From assembly GCA_963575745.1 (NCBI GenBank), contig CAUYUJ010015943.1, positions 85,001 to 149,000 on the forward strand: a DNA stretch of 64,000 bases. The letters are read 5' to 3'. Under the pieces are notes generated by a model. That model was not told the DNA's origin and did not search any database. It was given only the letters and a program-made list of their open reading frames with translations. The position numbers were made by a program, and so were the translations under genes. Of this stretch, positions 42,012 to 54,400 are shown one piece after another (the first letter of the stretch is position 1; every line of letters starts with the position of its first letter). The stretch is from Prorocentrum cordatum (lineage: Eukaryota; Sar; Dinophyceae; Prorocentrales; Prorocentraceae).

Positions 42012-43470
42012 CTGTGGATGGGCGGGAGCGGGCGCCGATGAGAAACCCTCCCTAGCGCCCTAGACCCTAGACCCTAGATTCCGAAACGGAGCTCAATTGC
42101 CAGGCCTCCAGGGGCCCTGGGACTCGGGCTCAACATCTCGACTGGCTGAAAGATGCGCGCGCGGGCCAGTCCGAAACGTCTGGAGGCGAACCCCCACGGA
42201 AGCAGCAACTGGAAACCCACGATGCCGAACCAAAGGAATGAATGCCCATCAGGTTTGCAGGTTGGCTCCTCCTGTTCAGTTCCTCCTCCTCCTCCTCCTT
42301 CTTTCCTCCTCCCCCTCCTCCACCTCCTCCTCCTCCTCCTCCGCTCTCAGAGTCCTGCTTATCCTGCTCCTCCTCCTCATCCGCCCCCTCCCCCCCTTCT
42401 CCTCCTCCTGGAGTCCTGGAGGGGGAAACGGTGATGATAACGATGCGTGTGAGAAACATCCATCATGCAAGCCAGAACGATGATGGCGATGAGATGCTGC
42501 TTAGTGTGATGACTGGTGATGGTGATGAGTGCGCCTGAATGGTTCAGATAGCCCCCTGCATCGGGGACGCAAGCAGTCGTGAAGATGCCGCCGCATGCGA
42601 CGATCGCTGAGCATAGGCAGAGTAACCACGACCTCTTAGAGGCGTCATCCTTCGACGCAGCCTGAAACGCTCTCGCAAGAAGCTGACGCGCTGCGGCGGC
42701 ATCCGAGCGCGAGCAATCTACATTCCCACCTGGCTTCCCCCCTCGTTAGTGCTGGTGGACCTCATGGTGGCCTCGCCGTGCCTCACCGCTGTCATCGGGG
42801 ACGTAGGGGTCGATGAAAGGGTCGGTGGCCTGAGGGTCACGAGGAGTGGGCTGTCCGTCGGCCTCATCGGGCTGGGCTGTTCACATCCTTCGGAGGTGAT
42901 CCGCGCGCCCATTCCACTTCGAGAGGTCGAAGAGCAAAGATGTTCGGCATTGCTCCTCAGAAGCAATGCCAAACATCTTTGCTCCTCTTGGACCTCCAGG
43001 ACGTAGGGGGGTAAGGTATCACGCCGTTCGCACCTGGAAGAGGCCTTGGGGACGTGGGCGCGAGGTGTGGCAAAATGGAACCAGTAACCGGAAGAAGTGC
43101 GGGCGGTGGACAGGGCGAAATGTCCACGGGCCCGCAAGAAGACATGTGGCTCACATCTGCCACGCCACATCTGCGCAACGCCCCGAAAAAGGCCCGGGCC
43201 CCTGGAGGGTTCGAGGGCCGAGTAGCCAACTTGGCCCACTCATGATTCATGACCCCAATAAAGACCAAAGAGACACAAGTGCCCCAAGGAGCCAAGAGGC
43301 CGAGAGGCACCGCAGGGACCCCCACGGGCCACGGAGGGCCCAAGACACCCGCAAGATACTTGCTGGAAGGTTGGCATTCCCTGGCCAACGGCTGCGGGAA
43401 AACCGTTTGCAATGGCCGGCGGCGTGGACAGAGGAGGGCGGACAGGGCGCGGCGTGGGCCGCGGGGGCAC
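42012..43470 (-). other. Gene H intron 3 with a long hairpin
   Basis: Contains CCCTAGA heptamers at 42,052-42,078, (CCT)n at 42,283-42,420, and a hairpin with 23-bp arms (42,931-42,954 with 42,962-42,984, one mismatch, 7-nt loop). Minus-strand frames over 42.7-43.2 kb are moderately complex but unsupported by phase. Confidence 0.6.
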
Positions 43471-43618
43471 TCGTCGTCCCTCGCGTCTTGCAGCGCCTTG
43501 TCCGCTTGCCGGGATGCTCTGTCAGTCGCCCGCATCAGGGCCTGGATCTTCGCCAAGTCACCCTCGCAGGCATCGAGGGCGGCGGCGGGCATTTCCACGA
43601 GCTGTGCAAAGCTTTGAC
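43471..43618 (-). CDS. Gene H, exon 3
   Basis: A 148-nt exon between acceptor GCCTGAG|GT (phase 1, matching exon 2) and donor GACGA|GTGCCC (phase 2, matching exon 4). It encodes QSFAQLVEMPAAALDACEGD and LAKIQALMRATDRASRQADK, a helical, coiled-coil-like segment. Matching phases on both sides make it convincing. Confidence 0.75.
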
Positions 43619-44021
43619 CTCAGGCCCCAGGGGGGGGGGGTTCAACAGCAGGGGCCAGGTAGTAGGCTGGGTAGGGGGAAAGGGGGGCGGGGAGGAGGAG
43701 GGGAGGAGGTGGACAGAAAGGACGGAGGAGGGGGGGCGCCGAGGAGGCGGCCAGGAGCCAGGAGGCGGCAGGAGGGATGAAGAGCAAGGAACAGAAAAAA
43801 GGAAAATAGGAGGAGGGCCGAGGGAGGGAGAAGGACCTGAGAAGGAGGAGGAGGAGGACCAGAGGAGGAGGAGGAGGGAGGAAGAGAAGGAGGAGGAGCA
43901 GGAGGAGGACCAGAAGGAGGAGGCGGAGGAGGAGGAAAATGGGCAAGCAGCTGCAGCAGCAGCAGTTGCAAAAGCAGGTTGCAGCAGCAGCAGCATCAGC
44001 AGTTGCTGCTAAGGCGCCTAC
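43619..44021 (-). other. Gene H intron 2
   Basis: Donor CGAAG|GTAGGC at 44,021. GGA-rich, with a CAG run at 43,940-44,005. Confidence 0.7.
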
Positions 44022-45816
44022 CTTCGGCCTCCACTGCTGGCCGGCAGTCCTCAGTCGCCATCTGCACCTCGACAGCGACATCTCGGAGCTCGCGCTGGTG
44101 GCTCGTCTCTGGGGCAGTCGGCAACCCTGCCTCCCTGAGGCGGTTGACGCCCCGTGCTCTGAGCTGATACACCGACTTTTCCTGTGCACTCATGGCCCGC
44201 CACTCAGCGGAGATCCTCCTGATAACGTTGGCGAACTCGACCCCCTGCCCTCCACGTGTGGCAAAGACATTGTAGTACCAGCGGTTGCTGCGCGCGTCGA
44301 TCTCTCCAGAAGCGTACGCCTCCTTGAGTCTCTGAGAGGCGAACATGCCGAATGCGCCTACGCGGCGTCGCTGTTTCCGTTGTGACCTCCCAGACTTCCC
44401 CCGTTCCGGCCCCTCCCCGCCCGCGTTCTCGCGCATCGCCGTGGCGAGCGGCGTCGGATCATCCCGAGAATGTGCGGCAACACTAAGACGGTGGCATCGA
44501 TTAACGAATTTTGCAGAGACGACTGTAAATTCAGACGGCCTCGCGTGCAGCGACATGCAGAGCACTGTGCGCCGCACCTCGGCCCACCGCGCCTCAATGC
44601 GGGTGATGGTCATCTGATACATGACTGCAGCGACTCGAAGTTCTGGTTTAGCCTCTGGAGAAGCCAGCGCTCGCCCTTGGTAGTGGGACAAATAGTCCTT
44701 GCTGACAGGGTCTAACGCACAGGGTCGCAACCTGAACTGCTTCCCAAGGTTCACAATCTCACCGTCAGAGAGGCCAGGCTTGAGAAGAGCGAAGAGCTTC
44801 AATGGGAACGTGTCCTCTTGCTGCACAAGCAAATCATACATAACAGCTGCTGACCGGGCCACCGCGCGGAACGCGACACAACGTAGGTGCGATGTCCTCC
44901 CATGTGGGTGCACGGCGCCCCACGTGGAATGTGTTTCCCCTACTGGGGAGCATAACAATCCGTATTTCTCCATTGCTTGGCCTGTGAAAAAACCCTGGAC
45001 TCGAAGTAAAGGCTGGTACTGTCGCTGCCCGCCTTTGCACTCAATCATCCTTTGCGCCCGCTCCCACTTGGCGCTGGCTGTTTTCAAAAACCGACCCAAG
45101 CATTCTGCGCGGCAATCGGAGACAATTCTGTACACCGCTAGCTCGTGGAAGCCGCCAGTAGACCTGAGCCAACCCGCCGCCTTTCCGAGCCACCTTTGCG
45201 TGATGATGCGCCAGTCGGACACGTCCGCCCCCAAATGTGCACCCTGCCGTTGTTCACCGGCGCCAGAGCCAGCCCCATCCTGCAATGGCAGCAGCGGCGC
45301 CTGCGGCTGCGCCATGCCAACGTCGCCGTCGTCACCGGGTCTGGCGTCGGCGTCTGTGACATTGCGGATGAACTCTTCGAAGGCACGAGAGAAGAGCCCA
45401 TGCGTTGCCTCGAGGAGACACGCGTTTGAAATGCTGCCCAGGGCACCTGTCCACTTCGCTCGCGAGAAAGTAGTGAACTGAAGTGATGATGGTTTCAAGA
45501 AGAAGGCCCTGAATTTCTCCAACGTGTGATCTTTGTCGCGGCAACAGCCTGCGCCACAGTGATGCGCCACTTTTGTTCGGTCGGACAAATCGCCGTTCAG
45601 CAACTCCTCATAGAGGAGCAGCCGGTACTGCACATACTTGTCGTTGCAGCGCCTGTAGCCCCCCTCAACCTTCCGGGCCTGGCCAAGCAGAAACTCTGTC
45701 AAAACGGATTGTCGATATTCGGCTGCCTGCCCAACGGGACGTGGGCCGTAATTGATTTCGAGTCTGTCGCAGATAAGGCGATCCAGGATCGTCACGAACC
45801 TCCGCCGCCAGCCCAC
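44022..45816 (-). CDS. Gene H, exon 2 with HMG-box-like domain
   Basis: A 1,795-nt exon (598 codons), acceptor CTCCGAG|GTG in phase 0, donor in phase 1. The N-terminal two thirds (RRRFVTILDRLICDRLEI, KVAHHCGAGCCRDKDHTLEK, GRTSHLRCVAFRAVARSAA) look like a folded domain with an HCGAGCC cysteine/histidine group, of unknown family. At 44,155-44,365 the sequence GAFGMFASQRLKEAY, then FANVIRRISAEWRAMSAQEK and SVYQLRA fits the HMG-box pattern (hydrophobic-F near the start, W and EK...Y near the end), preceded by a basic SQRKQRRR patch. HMG boxes bend or bind DNA, so a chromatin role is inferred. It is the main coding exon of the gene spanning 40.9-47.2 kb. Confidence 0.8.
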
Positions 45817-46812
45817 CTCGGAGGAGGGGGGTCAAGAGGACATGGGGGAGGCAACAGCAACGACAGGAGTAGCGACAATGAGGTTGGCGGGCGGGCGGCC
45901 GCGGCGGGAAAACGTTGTTTCTCCCAGGCCACGAATGCAAAAGAAGTCTAAGAAGACGGAGGGAGGTGGCGGGAGGACCTGGCAGGACCTGGCAGGAGGA
46001 AGGGGGGGGCCAAGAACAAGGACCCAGGGGCCATGACCAGGACCGGATGAACGGGAGGATGGGCGAGCGGAACGATGAGGCGGGGGCGGGGGGCGGGAGG
46101 ATGGGCAGGGCCAAGGGCGAGGAACGAGGGACAGAAGGGGCGGGGAGGACAAGGAGGGAAAGGAGAGAAGGTCTGAAAGTCTGAGTCTGAGACGAATCTG
46201 CGACGCCTGCGACAGCGACTGCAGGACAAGGAGGACGAAGAAGAGTGATGATGGTGATGATGAGGGGGCGCGGGAGAGAAGAGGTTGGATCGGGGGGCCG
46301 CGGGGGGCCGAACGAGTCAGTGAGACTGACGAAGTGGGCGACGAGGAGGAAGTTCCAGGGAGAATCGGAAGAAGGGGAATCAGAGATCAGAGAAGGAGGA
46401 GGAGGGAAGAGGGCGGAGGAGGAAACACAAGATCAACAGAAAAGTCAAAAAGCGGAGAGGGGGGCAAGGATAATGAGGGCTTGGAGGGAAGCGAACTAAG
46501 TGAACAGTATCAGCAGCATTCAAAACAGCAACGACAACAGCCAGTTGCAGCAAAAACATTCCATGTAAGATGTAATCAGACAAAGGAGGGGGGGGGGGAG
46601 AGAGGGAGAGAGAGAGAGAGAGAGAGAAGGATGGAAGGGTTGGGGGAGTCCGATGGGCAGAGCGGGAGGGAGAGAGACAGAGAGAGAGAGAGACAGGAAA
46701 AGACAGAGAGACAGAGAGAGAACAGAGAACACCACTTCGGAACTGCGGGGGGGTGACAAAGGCGGGGGGAGCTGCGGGAAGGGATTCGTCATTTTAGAAA
46801 TTTGCCGCCCAC
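45817..46812 (-). other. Gene H intron 1
   Basis: Purine-rich on the plus strand, with GA-type repeats at 46,590-46,730 and GGA words throughout. No exon seen. Confidence 0.7.
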
Positions 46813-47223
46813 CTGAGAGAGACATAACGTTGCGTTCAAATACCCAGTGACACAGCCATCCAACAGCGACGCAGCCCTGGCTCCGACAGTTGCCATTTTG
46901 TGGGCACCACACGGCAAACGGGAAGATGTGCCAATATTCTGTTCCCAATACCGTTGCAAACGCAAGTTCGTCCCAGCGCTGTCGGACGTCGTCAAGAAAC
47001 AACTTCGCTTGAAGGGCCCGTCTTGTAGGATGTCAGGTTCCGAAACTTGCGTCTGAATGCAGGTCAGGAGAGTCTCACCAGTGCAACGGTCCACGCGTTG
47101 AAGGTGACACAATCGAGGGAAATGCAGGCAAAGAATCTTCCCGGACGGCTTGTGTTTCACAACCAGACAGATATGCGACTCCATCTGCACTAGCTTTGAT
47201 GAACCCGTGAGCTGGCTACCAAC
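46813..47223 (-). CDS. Gene H, most upstream exon found
   Basis: A 411-nt exon, acceptor CCCTGCAG|GTT, donor CTCTCTCAG|GTGGGC, phase 0 at both ends, so it joins exon 2 in frame. It encodes GSQLTGSSKLVQMESHICLV, VKHKPSGKILCLHFPRLCHL and GETLLTCIQTQVSEP. The first codon follows an acceptor, so an earlier exon with the true start probably lies further upstream; the first internal ATG is at about 47,184. A second frame here also looks protein-like but does not fit the next exon. Confidence 0.65.
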
Positions 47224-47482
47224 CTGCAGGGACGGGAAACGTCGCCCTACCGGGCTCCCGGCACCCTTTCCCCCATCAATCAGGCCACACGAGAAAACCT
47301 CACAATGTCACGGGTCCCCTGGGCCCCACCCCCTGGATGAACGTCATTTTTGCCTCCCGGGCCGCTGAGCCCAGCCCAGAGGGGCATCCCACAATGACCG
47401 AGGGGCCCAGGGCCGGGCCCAGGCCCATGGCAGGGGGCAGGACGAAGGAAAGGAGGAGGAGGATGAGGACAAGGAGACTCCT

Positions 47483-48069
47483 AGTTAAGCGAAGGCACGC
47501 GTGCACTAAACGGAGAAGGAGGAAGAGGAGGAGGAAGGAGGACGAGGACGGGAGAAGGACAAAGATGAACTCTTTCAATGGCAAAGCGGCCACGCGCACC
47601 ACCCTGATGGCGCGGGTCCGGCGGGGCGCCGCGCCGCCCGCGCACGCGCACAGTGGCGCGCGCGCGTTCTGGCACGCCCTGCTGCCGCACGGCCCGAGAG
47701 CCGAGCGGAGCTGGGTGCACAGGGAGCAAAGCGGGGTGGGTGGGCCCCCGAGTCCTGGCTCGATCTCGAGCCCACGACTACGGACCCCAAATGGCTAAGG
47801 CAAAGCCCCCACTTCCCTACGCTGAACCTGCAGTCTACCAACATAACAGACTATACAAGTTAAGCGAAGGCACGCGTGCACTAAACGGAGAAGGAGGAAG
47901 AGGAGGAGGAAGGAGGACGAGGACGGGAGAAGGACAAAGATGAACTCTTTCAATGGCAAAGCGGCCACGCGCACCACCCTGATGGCGCGGGTCCGGCGGG
48001 ACGCCGCGCCGCCCGCGCACGCGCACAGTGGCGCGCGCGCGTTCTGGCACGCCCTGCTGCCGCACGGCC
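47483..48069. repeat. 212-bp direct repeat, two copies 375 bp apart
   Basis: Copies 47,483-47,694 and 47,858-48,069 differ at about one position. They contain a GGA-rich part and a CGCGCGC-rich part. Confidence 0.95.
47746..47858 (-). repeat. 113-bp direct repeat, left copy
   Basis: Nearly identical to 61,265-61,377 (one difference seen). On the minus strand it holds a start codon (47,844) and the same first 30 or so codons as the 832-codon frame, then diverges and stops after 89 codons. It looks like a truncated 5-prime end of a related gene. Confidence 0.9.
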
Positions 48070-48469
48070 AAAACCAAAAGAACGCAGCCGCGCGCGGGCG
48101 AAAGGCGCCCGAGCGCGCGCGACCACTGGCCTGCAAGCCTGAGGCCTTCCTGGAGCGGGCGCCAGGCCGCCCCGGCTGGGCAGCGCCCTGCCGGCGGCGT
48201 GCAACGCGCGCCCGAGCCGGCCCCCACGGCCTCGCCCAGGCGGGGGGGCTAAACGCTCCCCAGGGCCGCGCGTCGCCGGCCCGCCGGCGCGGAATCGCGC
48301 ACGCGAAAAGCGCTAGCCGCGCGCGTCGCGCAGGACGCGACTCAGTACACGCAAAGAACGAGCGCGCGCATGCGAAAGCGCACGCGCGAGCTGGAGGCGC
48401 AAGCTGGCTGCAGCCCAGTGGACGCCACGAGGCCCGAGCAGCCCGTCGCTCCCCCCGGTCCTCCTCCTT
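48070..48469. other. Degenerate copy of the giant-gene linker
   Basis: 48,160-48,400 resembles 57,640-57,835 and 55,670-55,860 (shared GGCCCCCACGGCCTCGC and GGCCCGCCGGCGC words). It lies downstream of the stop of the giant frame. No independent gene. Confidence 0.5.
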
Positions 48470-51400
48470 CTAATCCTCGTCGACGGGCGGCTCCTGTGTG
48501 GCGGACAGCGCGCGGCCCTCGATGCCAGTGCTGCCGGCGAACATGCCAACGTAGGTCGATCCGCTCGCCCCCGTCGTCGCGCCCTTCGTCGGCGCGCCAG
48601 TCGCCGCCGCAGTCAGCGCCGTGGTCGCCGTGGCGGCCAGGGCCGCTGTCGACGCCGATGTCGGCGCGACCGTCGGCGCCGCTGTCGGAGTAGCCGTCGG
48701 TGTCGTGACCAGTTCAGCCATCGGCGAACCGAACCGTGCATCTGCAGGCGCAGCGGCTAGTGCAACCGTCGTCGACGCTGTCCAGGCGGTTGTCTGTGCC
48801 GCGGCCAGGGCAACAGACAGACGACCCATCGGCGCTGCCGTTGGTGCAGCAATCGGCGAAGCCGTAGGCGACGAAGCCGGCGCAGCTGCCGCCGCCGCTG
48901 TAAACGGGGCGGCCCGAGCCGCAGCCGGAGCAGCGGTCGGTGCCGTAGACGGCGCGGCCGGCGGCACAGCGGTCAGCGCTGCGGTCGGCACGGCGGCCAG
49001 AGCTGCCGTCGGCGACGCTATCGGCGCGGCCGTCGGCGCCGCTGCCAGCGCGGCTGTCGGAGTGGTTGTCGGCGCCGCGGTCGGTACACTCGTCGGCGCT
49101 GCTGTCGGCGACGTCGTCGGCGCGGCCACCGTAGCCGCAGTCGGTGAGGCGGTCGGGGCCACCGTCGGCTCAGCTGTCAGTACCGCAGCCGCTGCCGCCA
49201 TCGGTGCCGCAATTGGCGCCGTTGTCGGTGCCACTTTTGGCGCGGCTGTCGATACTGCAGCCGGCATGGCGGTCGGCGTAGCTGGCGGCGCCGCAGTCGG
49301 AGCCGGAGTCGGGAAACCCGGCGGGGAGCTAGTCGATGTCTCCGTTGTCGCCGAGGTCGCCGTGGCTGTCAGCGCCGCATCCCCCGGGGCCGCGGTAGCC
49401 ACCGCCTCTGGCGCGAGACGCCCGTCCCACATGGGCGGGACCGCTGCTGACCCGGAGGCTGGTGCGCGCCGGACGCCCCTGGCGGGCGAGGACGGGCGGG
49501 CATCCCTCGGGGCCGCGGCCGCAGCCGCCGCTGGCGTGCGCCGTCCGTCGCACATGGGTGGGCCAACGCCCGCCCCTGAGGCTGGTGCGAGCGGTGCGCC
49601 CCCGGCCGGTGCGAGTACGGTGGCGCCCCCCGGGGCCGCGGTGGCAGCTGCCTCCGGCGTGCGCCGCCCGTGAGGTCTGGGCTGCCTGGAGGCCGCCAGC
49701 GCAGACGCCAGCGCCGCTGTCGGTGCCGCCGTTGGCGCCTCGGCTGGCACAGCGGTCGGCGCATCTGTCATTGCAGCTGTCGGAGCCGTGGTCGGCGCAG
49801 CTGTCAACGAGGCCGTCGATGCAGCCGTCGGCGCACCAGCCGTCCTATGACCCGCCAGCGCAGCCTCGATCTCCTCGGCAGCCTTTGGGCCGCTGTCCAG
49901 AACGTGCCAGTCATCCGAGGAGCCCTCCACGAGCGCGCCCTTCAAGTTCACCGCGCCAGCGCCGCTGTCGGCGCCGCGGCCGGTACCGAAATCAGCGCTG
50001 CAGTAGGGGCCGCTGTCGGCGCCCCCGTCGAGGATGCTGTCGGCGCGCCTGCTGGTGCCGCGGTCTGCGCGGCGGTCGGTGCCGCAGCCAGCGCAGGGGT
50101 TAACGCCGCTGGCGGGGTGGCCGTCAGTGCCACCGTAGGTGCCGCGGTCGGCGCGGCCGCGCCCGCCGCCCGAGACGCCCCCCACGGGCACGCCCTTGCG
50201 GGTTGCCTCGTAGGCGCCGCCGTCGGCGCCGCGGTCAGCGCCGAGGTCGACGCAGCAGTCGGTGCCATTGTCGGCGTAACTGACGGGGCTGTCGTCGGCG
50301 TGGCTGTCGAGGTAGCCGTCAGCGCGGCCGCCGGTGCCGCAGACAGCGTGGCTGCAGCCATTGGCGCCGCTGTCGGTGCCGCAACCGGTGAGCCTGTCGG
50401 CGGGCCATTCGATCAGCCCGCTGGTGCCCTCGTAGGGCTCACGGTCGGCGCGACAGTCGGTGCCGTGGTTGGCGCAGCCGTCGGCGCCGCAGTCGGCGCG
50501 GCTGTCCGCGCCGCAGGCTGCGCCACTGTCCCTGCCGATGCCGTCGCAACTGCCGACGTCGTCGCGGCTGCCCACTGTGCCGCGGTCAGCTCGGCCGTCA
50601 GCGCCGCAGGCATAGCCGTCGGCGTACCTGTAGGCAAGGCGGTCAGCGCCACGGTCGTCGCAGCTATCGAGGCCGCGGCCGGCGTAGCTGCAGTTGGTGC
50701 CGCTGCGTCTGTAGCTGCCAGCCCCGTCGCTCGGGCGCGTGCCATAGGCACCCCGGGCCTTGACCCGCTGCCTCACCTTCGTAACGTGAGCGACAAGGCC
50801 GCCCTCCACCGCAGCGTTCCCAACCGAGAGGCCGCAAGCCTTCGCGACGTCGAACGCCGTGTCACCGCTGCTGACCAGCTCGCACTCGCCATCCGGCCCG
50901 GGCTCGATCGCCAGTGGCCTCACGCTCGCATCGGCGCTGTCCACGACGGCTGCCCTGCCAATGCCGCGGTTGGCGGAGACGCCAGTGACGCCGTCGGCGC
51001 GGTTGTCGGTGCCGTAATCGGTGCCGCGATCGACGCCGCCGTCGGCGCCGCTATCGGCGCGGCGGCTGCCGGTGCCGCAGCAATCGCAGGCGTCGGTGCC
51101 GCCGTTGGCGGTGCTGGCGGTGAAGCCGTGGGCGCGGGTGTCGGTGCAGCTGTCAGCGACGCAGTCGGCGCAGCTGTCGGCGAGGCTGCCGGTGCTGCAG
51201 ACGGCGCGGGTGTCGGTGCTGCAGTTGGCAGAGCCGCCGGCGGAGCTGTAGGTGCGGGCGTCGGTGCAGCTGTCGGCGATACCGCCAGCGCAGCTGTCGG
51301 CGATGCTGTCGGGGCAACGGTTGGCGCGGCTGTCCGCGCCGCAGCCGGCGGGGCTGCCGACGCCAGCGTCGGCGCAGCTGCTGGTGCGGCTGTCGACGAG

Positions 51401-54400
51401 GTGGTCGGTGAGGCCGTCGCACGTCGCCGCGGCCGTGACCATGGAGGCCGGTTGCTCCCCTATCGGACCGTACATCGCAAACATGAAGGCCGAGTGCTCG
51501 CCCACCGGACTGTGCCAGATGCCCGTCTTGTCGCAGACGGCGCCGCTGCCGGAGCGGATTTCGGCAAGGCTGTCGGTCCCGCGGTGGGCGTACCTGTCGT
51601 TGCAACCGTCGCCGTCGGTAACGCCGTCGGCGCCGCTGTACGCGCGGCAGTCGTCGCCACTGGCGGGTCTGCTGCCGGAGCCGCAGTTGTCGGAGCGGCT
51701 GTCGGTGCCGTCGGCGCTGCTGTCGGTGATGCCGTCGGCGCCCCTGCAGGTGTAGCTGCATGCGCCGCGGTCGGGGCGGCTGTCGGCGCCGCTGTCGGCG
51801 CAGCCGTCGGCGGGGCCGTCGGCGCAGCCGGCGGCAGCGCAGCTGTCGGCGAAACTGTCGACGCCGCAGTCGGGGCGGCAACCGACGTCACTGGAGGCGC
51901 AGCCGCCGACGTGGCAGTCGCTACCCTCTACGGTTGCCGTCGGCCTCGCTGGGCAGTCGATGCCGCGGTTGACGCAGATCGCGGCGAAACTGGTGGTGTG
52001 GCCCTCAATGCGGCCGTCGGTGATGCTGTCGACGCTGCTGTGGGCGGGGCTGTCGGCGCCGTCGTCGACGCCGCCGCCGGCGCCGTTGGCGCCACTATCG
52101 GCGAGGCTGTCGGCCGAAAGTCGCACTAAGCCGGGCAGGGTCGCCGCTGGCACTTCGCCCCTGAGGCGTGTCCCCACGCGGCTTGACCAAGCGGCGCCCT
52201 GGCCCTCAACCAGCGACGCCCCTCCCGCGTGAACCTCGCCCCTAAGTCTGGTCCCCCCGCGGAAAGGCCCGGCCGGGCCAGGGCCCGCAGCAGACGGTGG
52301 GTTGTCGTGGATGACCCAATCAGAGAACGCCTCCTTCAAGCACGACCGCACTGGGAGTACCAGCACACGGCGGGGCACGCCCAGCATGTCCAGGAACGCC
52401 AAGGCGCCGTGGAACACCGGTAAGCCCAGGAGCACCCGCATGCCGTCGAGCACCAGCATGATCTGCACCTCGGGCGAGCCGAGGAGTAAGAGCGCGCGCG
52501 TGGACGCGAGCGCGCCCCTGCGTCCCAGCGCGCCGGGGGGCACAGCCCCGCCACCAAGCACGCGTGCACCGTTGAGCACCGGCGCGCCTGTGAGCCCCCG
52601 CCCGCAGTGGATCAAGGGTAGACCCGCCGCTGGGGTTCCGCTCCTCGAGCTGATCCCCTCGCAACTGGGCCAAGTCGAGCCTTTTCCACCGCGATCCAGG
52701 CCAAAATCTCCAGAGCCGTCTCGGCCAGGTACGCACGCTAGCCCACGGCCGTCGAGGTTGGGCGTGCCAGGGGACGCGTGACCAGGTAGGTGTAGACGCG
52801 CTACGACCGGCAGGTAGTCGAACATTCGCTTGCCCGTGAACTCGGTCGTCGGCGGGGATGACCTGGCCAAGGAGAAGTCGCGCTTGTCGCAATACATCAG
52901 CGTCGACGGGCCATCGAGCACGAGCATCGGGGCGCGCATGAACACCGGCGCGCTGTCAAGCGAGAGCGCCCGGGTGCAAAAGAGGGCCCGCGCGTCGGGG
53001 AGCGCCCGGGCGCTCCAAGGTCCGCGCATGTCCCTGAGCGCGACCACACCAGGCACCAGCCTGCCCAAGAAGAGCAAGGCCTTCGCGTCGACGTGCGTGC
53101 CAGAGCGGGTACCGGTGTCAGCGCCGCCGTCGATGTTGGCGATGATGCTGGCCGCTACGGCCTCGGGGACCACGCCGGGCACGCTTGGGGTCCTCACCCA
53201 GACATCGAGGGCAAGGCCAGCGCCGCGGTCGACGCCGCCGTCGACGCCGCGGTTGGCGCCGCCGTTGTCGAGGCCGACGGGGGGGTGTCGCGCCAGGCTG
53301 GGCGGGACCGCCGCGGTGGGCTTCCCGCCCCGCGTCGGCGCGATGCCGGGCACCAGGGCGCACGCGTGCGCCACGTCCTCGGAGGCGGGGTCGGTGCCCT
53401 GGGTGATGTAACTGACAGCGTCACTGACGGTGAAGCCGTGGGCACGGGTGTCGGCGCAGCTGTCGGTGATGCAGACGGCGCAGCTGTCGGCGGGGCTGAC
53501 GATGCCGCAGACGGCGCGGGTGTCGGTGCTGCAGTTAGCGGGGCTGCCGGCGAAGCTGCAGGTGCGGACGTCGGCGCAGCTGTCGTCGATGCTGTCGTCG
53601 ATGCTGTCGGTGCCCTCGGCGATGCTGTCGGTGATGCCGCCGGCGCCCCTGCAGGCGTGGCCGCAAGCGCCGCGGTCGGGGCGGCTGTCGGCGCCGCCGT
53701 CGGAGCAGCCGTCGGCGGGGCCGTCGATGCGGCCGGCGGCAGCGCAGCTGTCGGCGAAACCGTCGACGCCGCAGTCGGGGTGGCAGCCGGCGCAACTGGA
53801 GGCGCAGCCGCCAGCGCGGCTGTCGGGGCCGCAGCCGCCGGAACGGCAGTAGATGCCGCGGTCGACGCCGCCAGGGCTAGTGGCGCAGCCGTCGGCCAGG
53901 CTGTCGGTGCCGCAGCCGTCGGGACGGCAGTCGGCGCCGCCGCCGGCCCAGCCGCCGGCGGGGCCGTCGGGGCCGCCGTTGTCGGAGCGGCGGCGGGTGC
54001 TGCCGCCGACGCCGCCGACGACGCAGCTGTCGGAGCGACTATTGGGGCCGTCGGCGCCGCTCTCGGTGACGCCGTCGGCGCCGCTGCCTGCGGTGCTGTC
54101 GGCGCCGCGGTCGGGGCGCCAATCGGCGCCGCCCTCGACGCCGCTGACGGCGCAACGGCCGGTGCGGCAATGGACTCCGCAGCCGTCGGAGCGGCAGCCG
54201 GTGCCGCCTGAGTGGCTGTTGGGGCCGCAGCTGTCGGGGCGGCAGTCAGTGCCGCCGTCGACGCTGCCGAGGCTGTTGGGGCTGCTGTCGGCGAAGCTAT
54301 CGGTGCCGCAGTTGTCGGGACGGCAAAGGGCGCCGCCGTCGGCGCTGCCGTGGGCGTGGCTGTCGGGGCGCCGATCAGTGCCGCCCTCGACGCCGCTGGC

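Noticed and set aside
46813-47002. A second frame (starting FLDDVRQRWDEL) suggested a one-base frameshift in gene H exon 1.
   Set aside because: The original frame reaches the donor in phase 0, which matches the phase-0 start of the exon at 45,816; the alternative frame ends in phase 1 and does not join.
49670-52129. A long plus-strand frame of VGAA repeats (819 codons).
   Set aside because: The 12-bp unit has no stop in any frame. The minus-strand frame is far longer, crosses non-repetitive islands and holds the recurring EVW motif.
52140-53400. Known domain in the non-repetitive island of the giant frame (recurrent VLDG and ALxxGAP words).
   Set aside because: The pattern is suggestive of degenerate repeats, but no family could be named and the plus strand is also open there.
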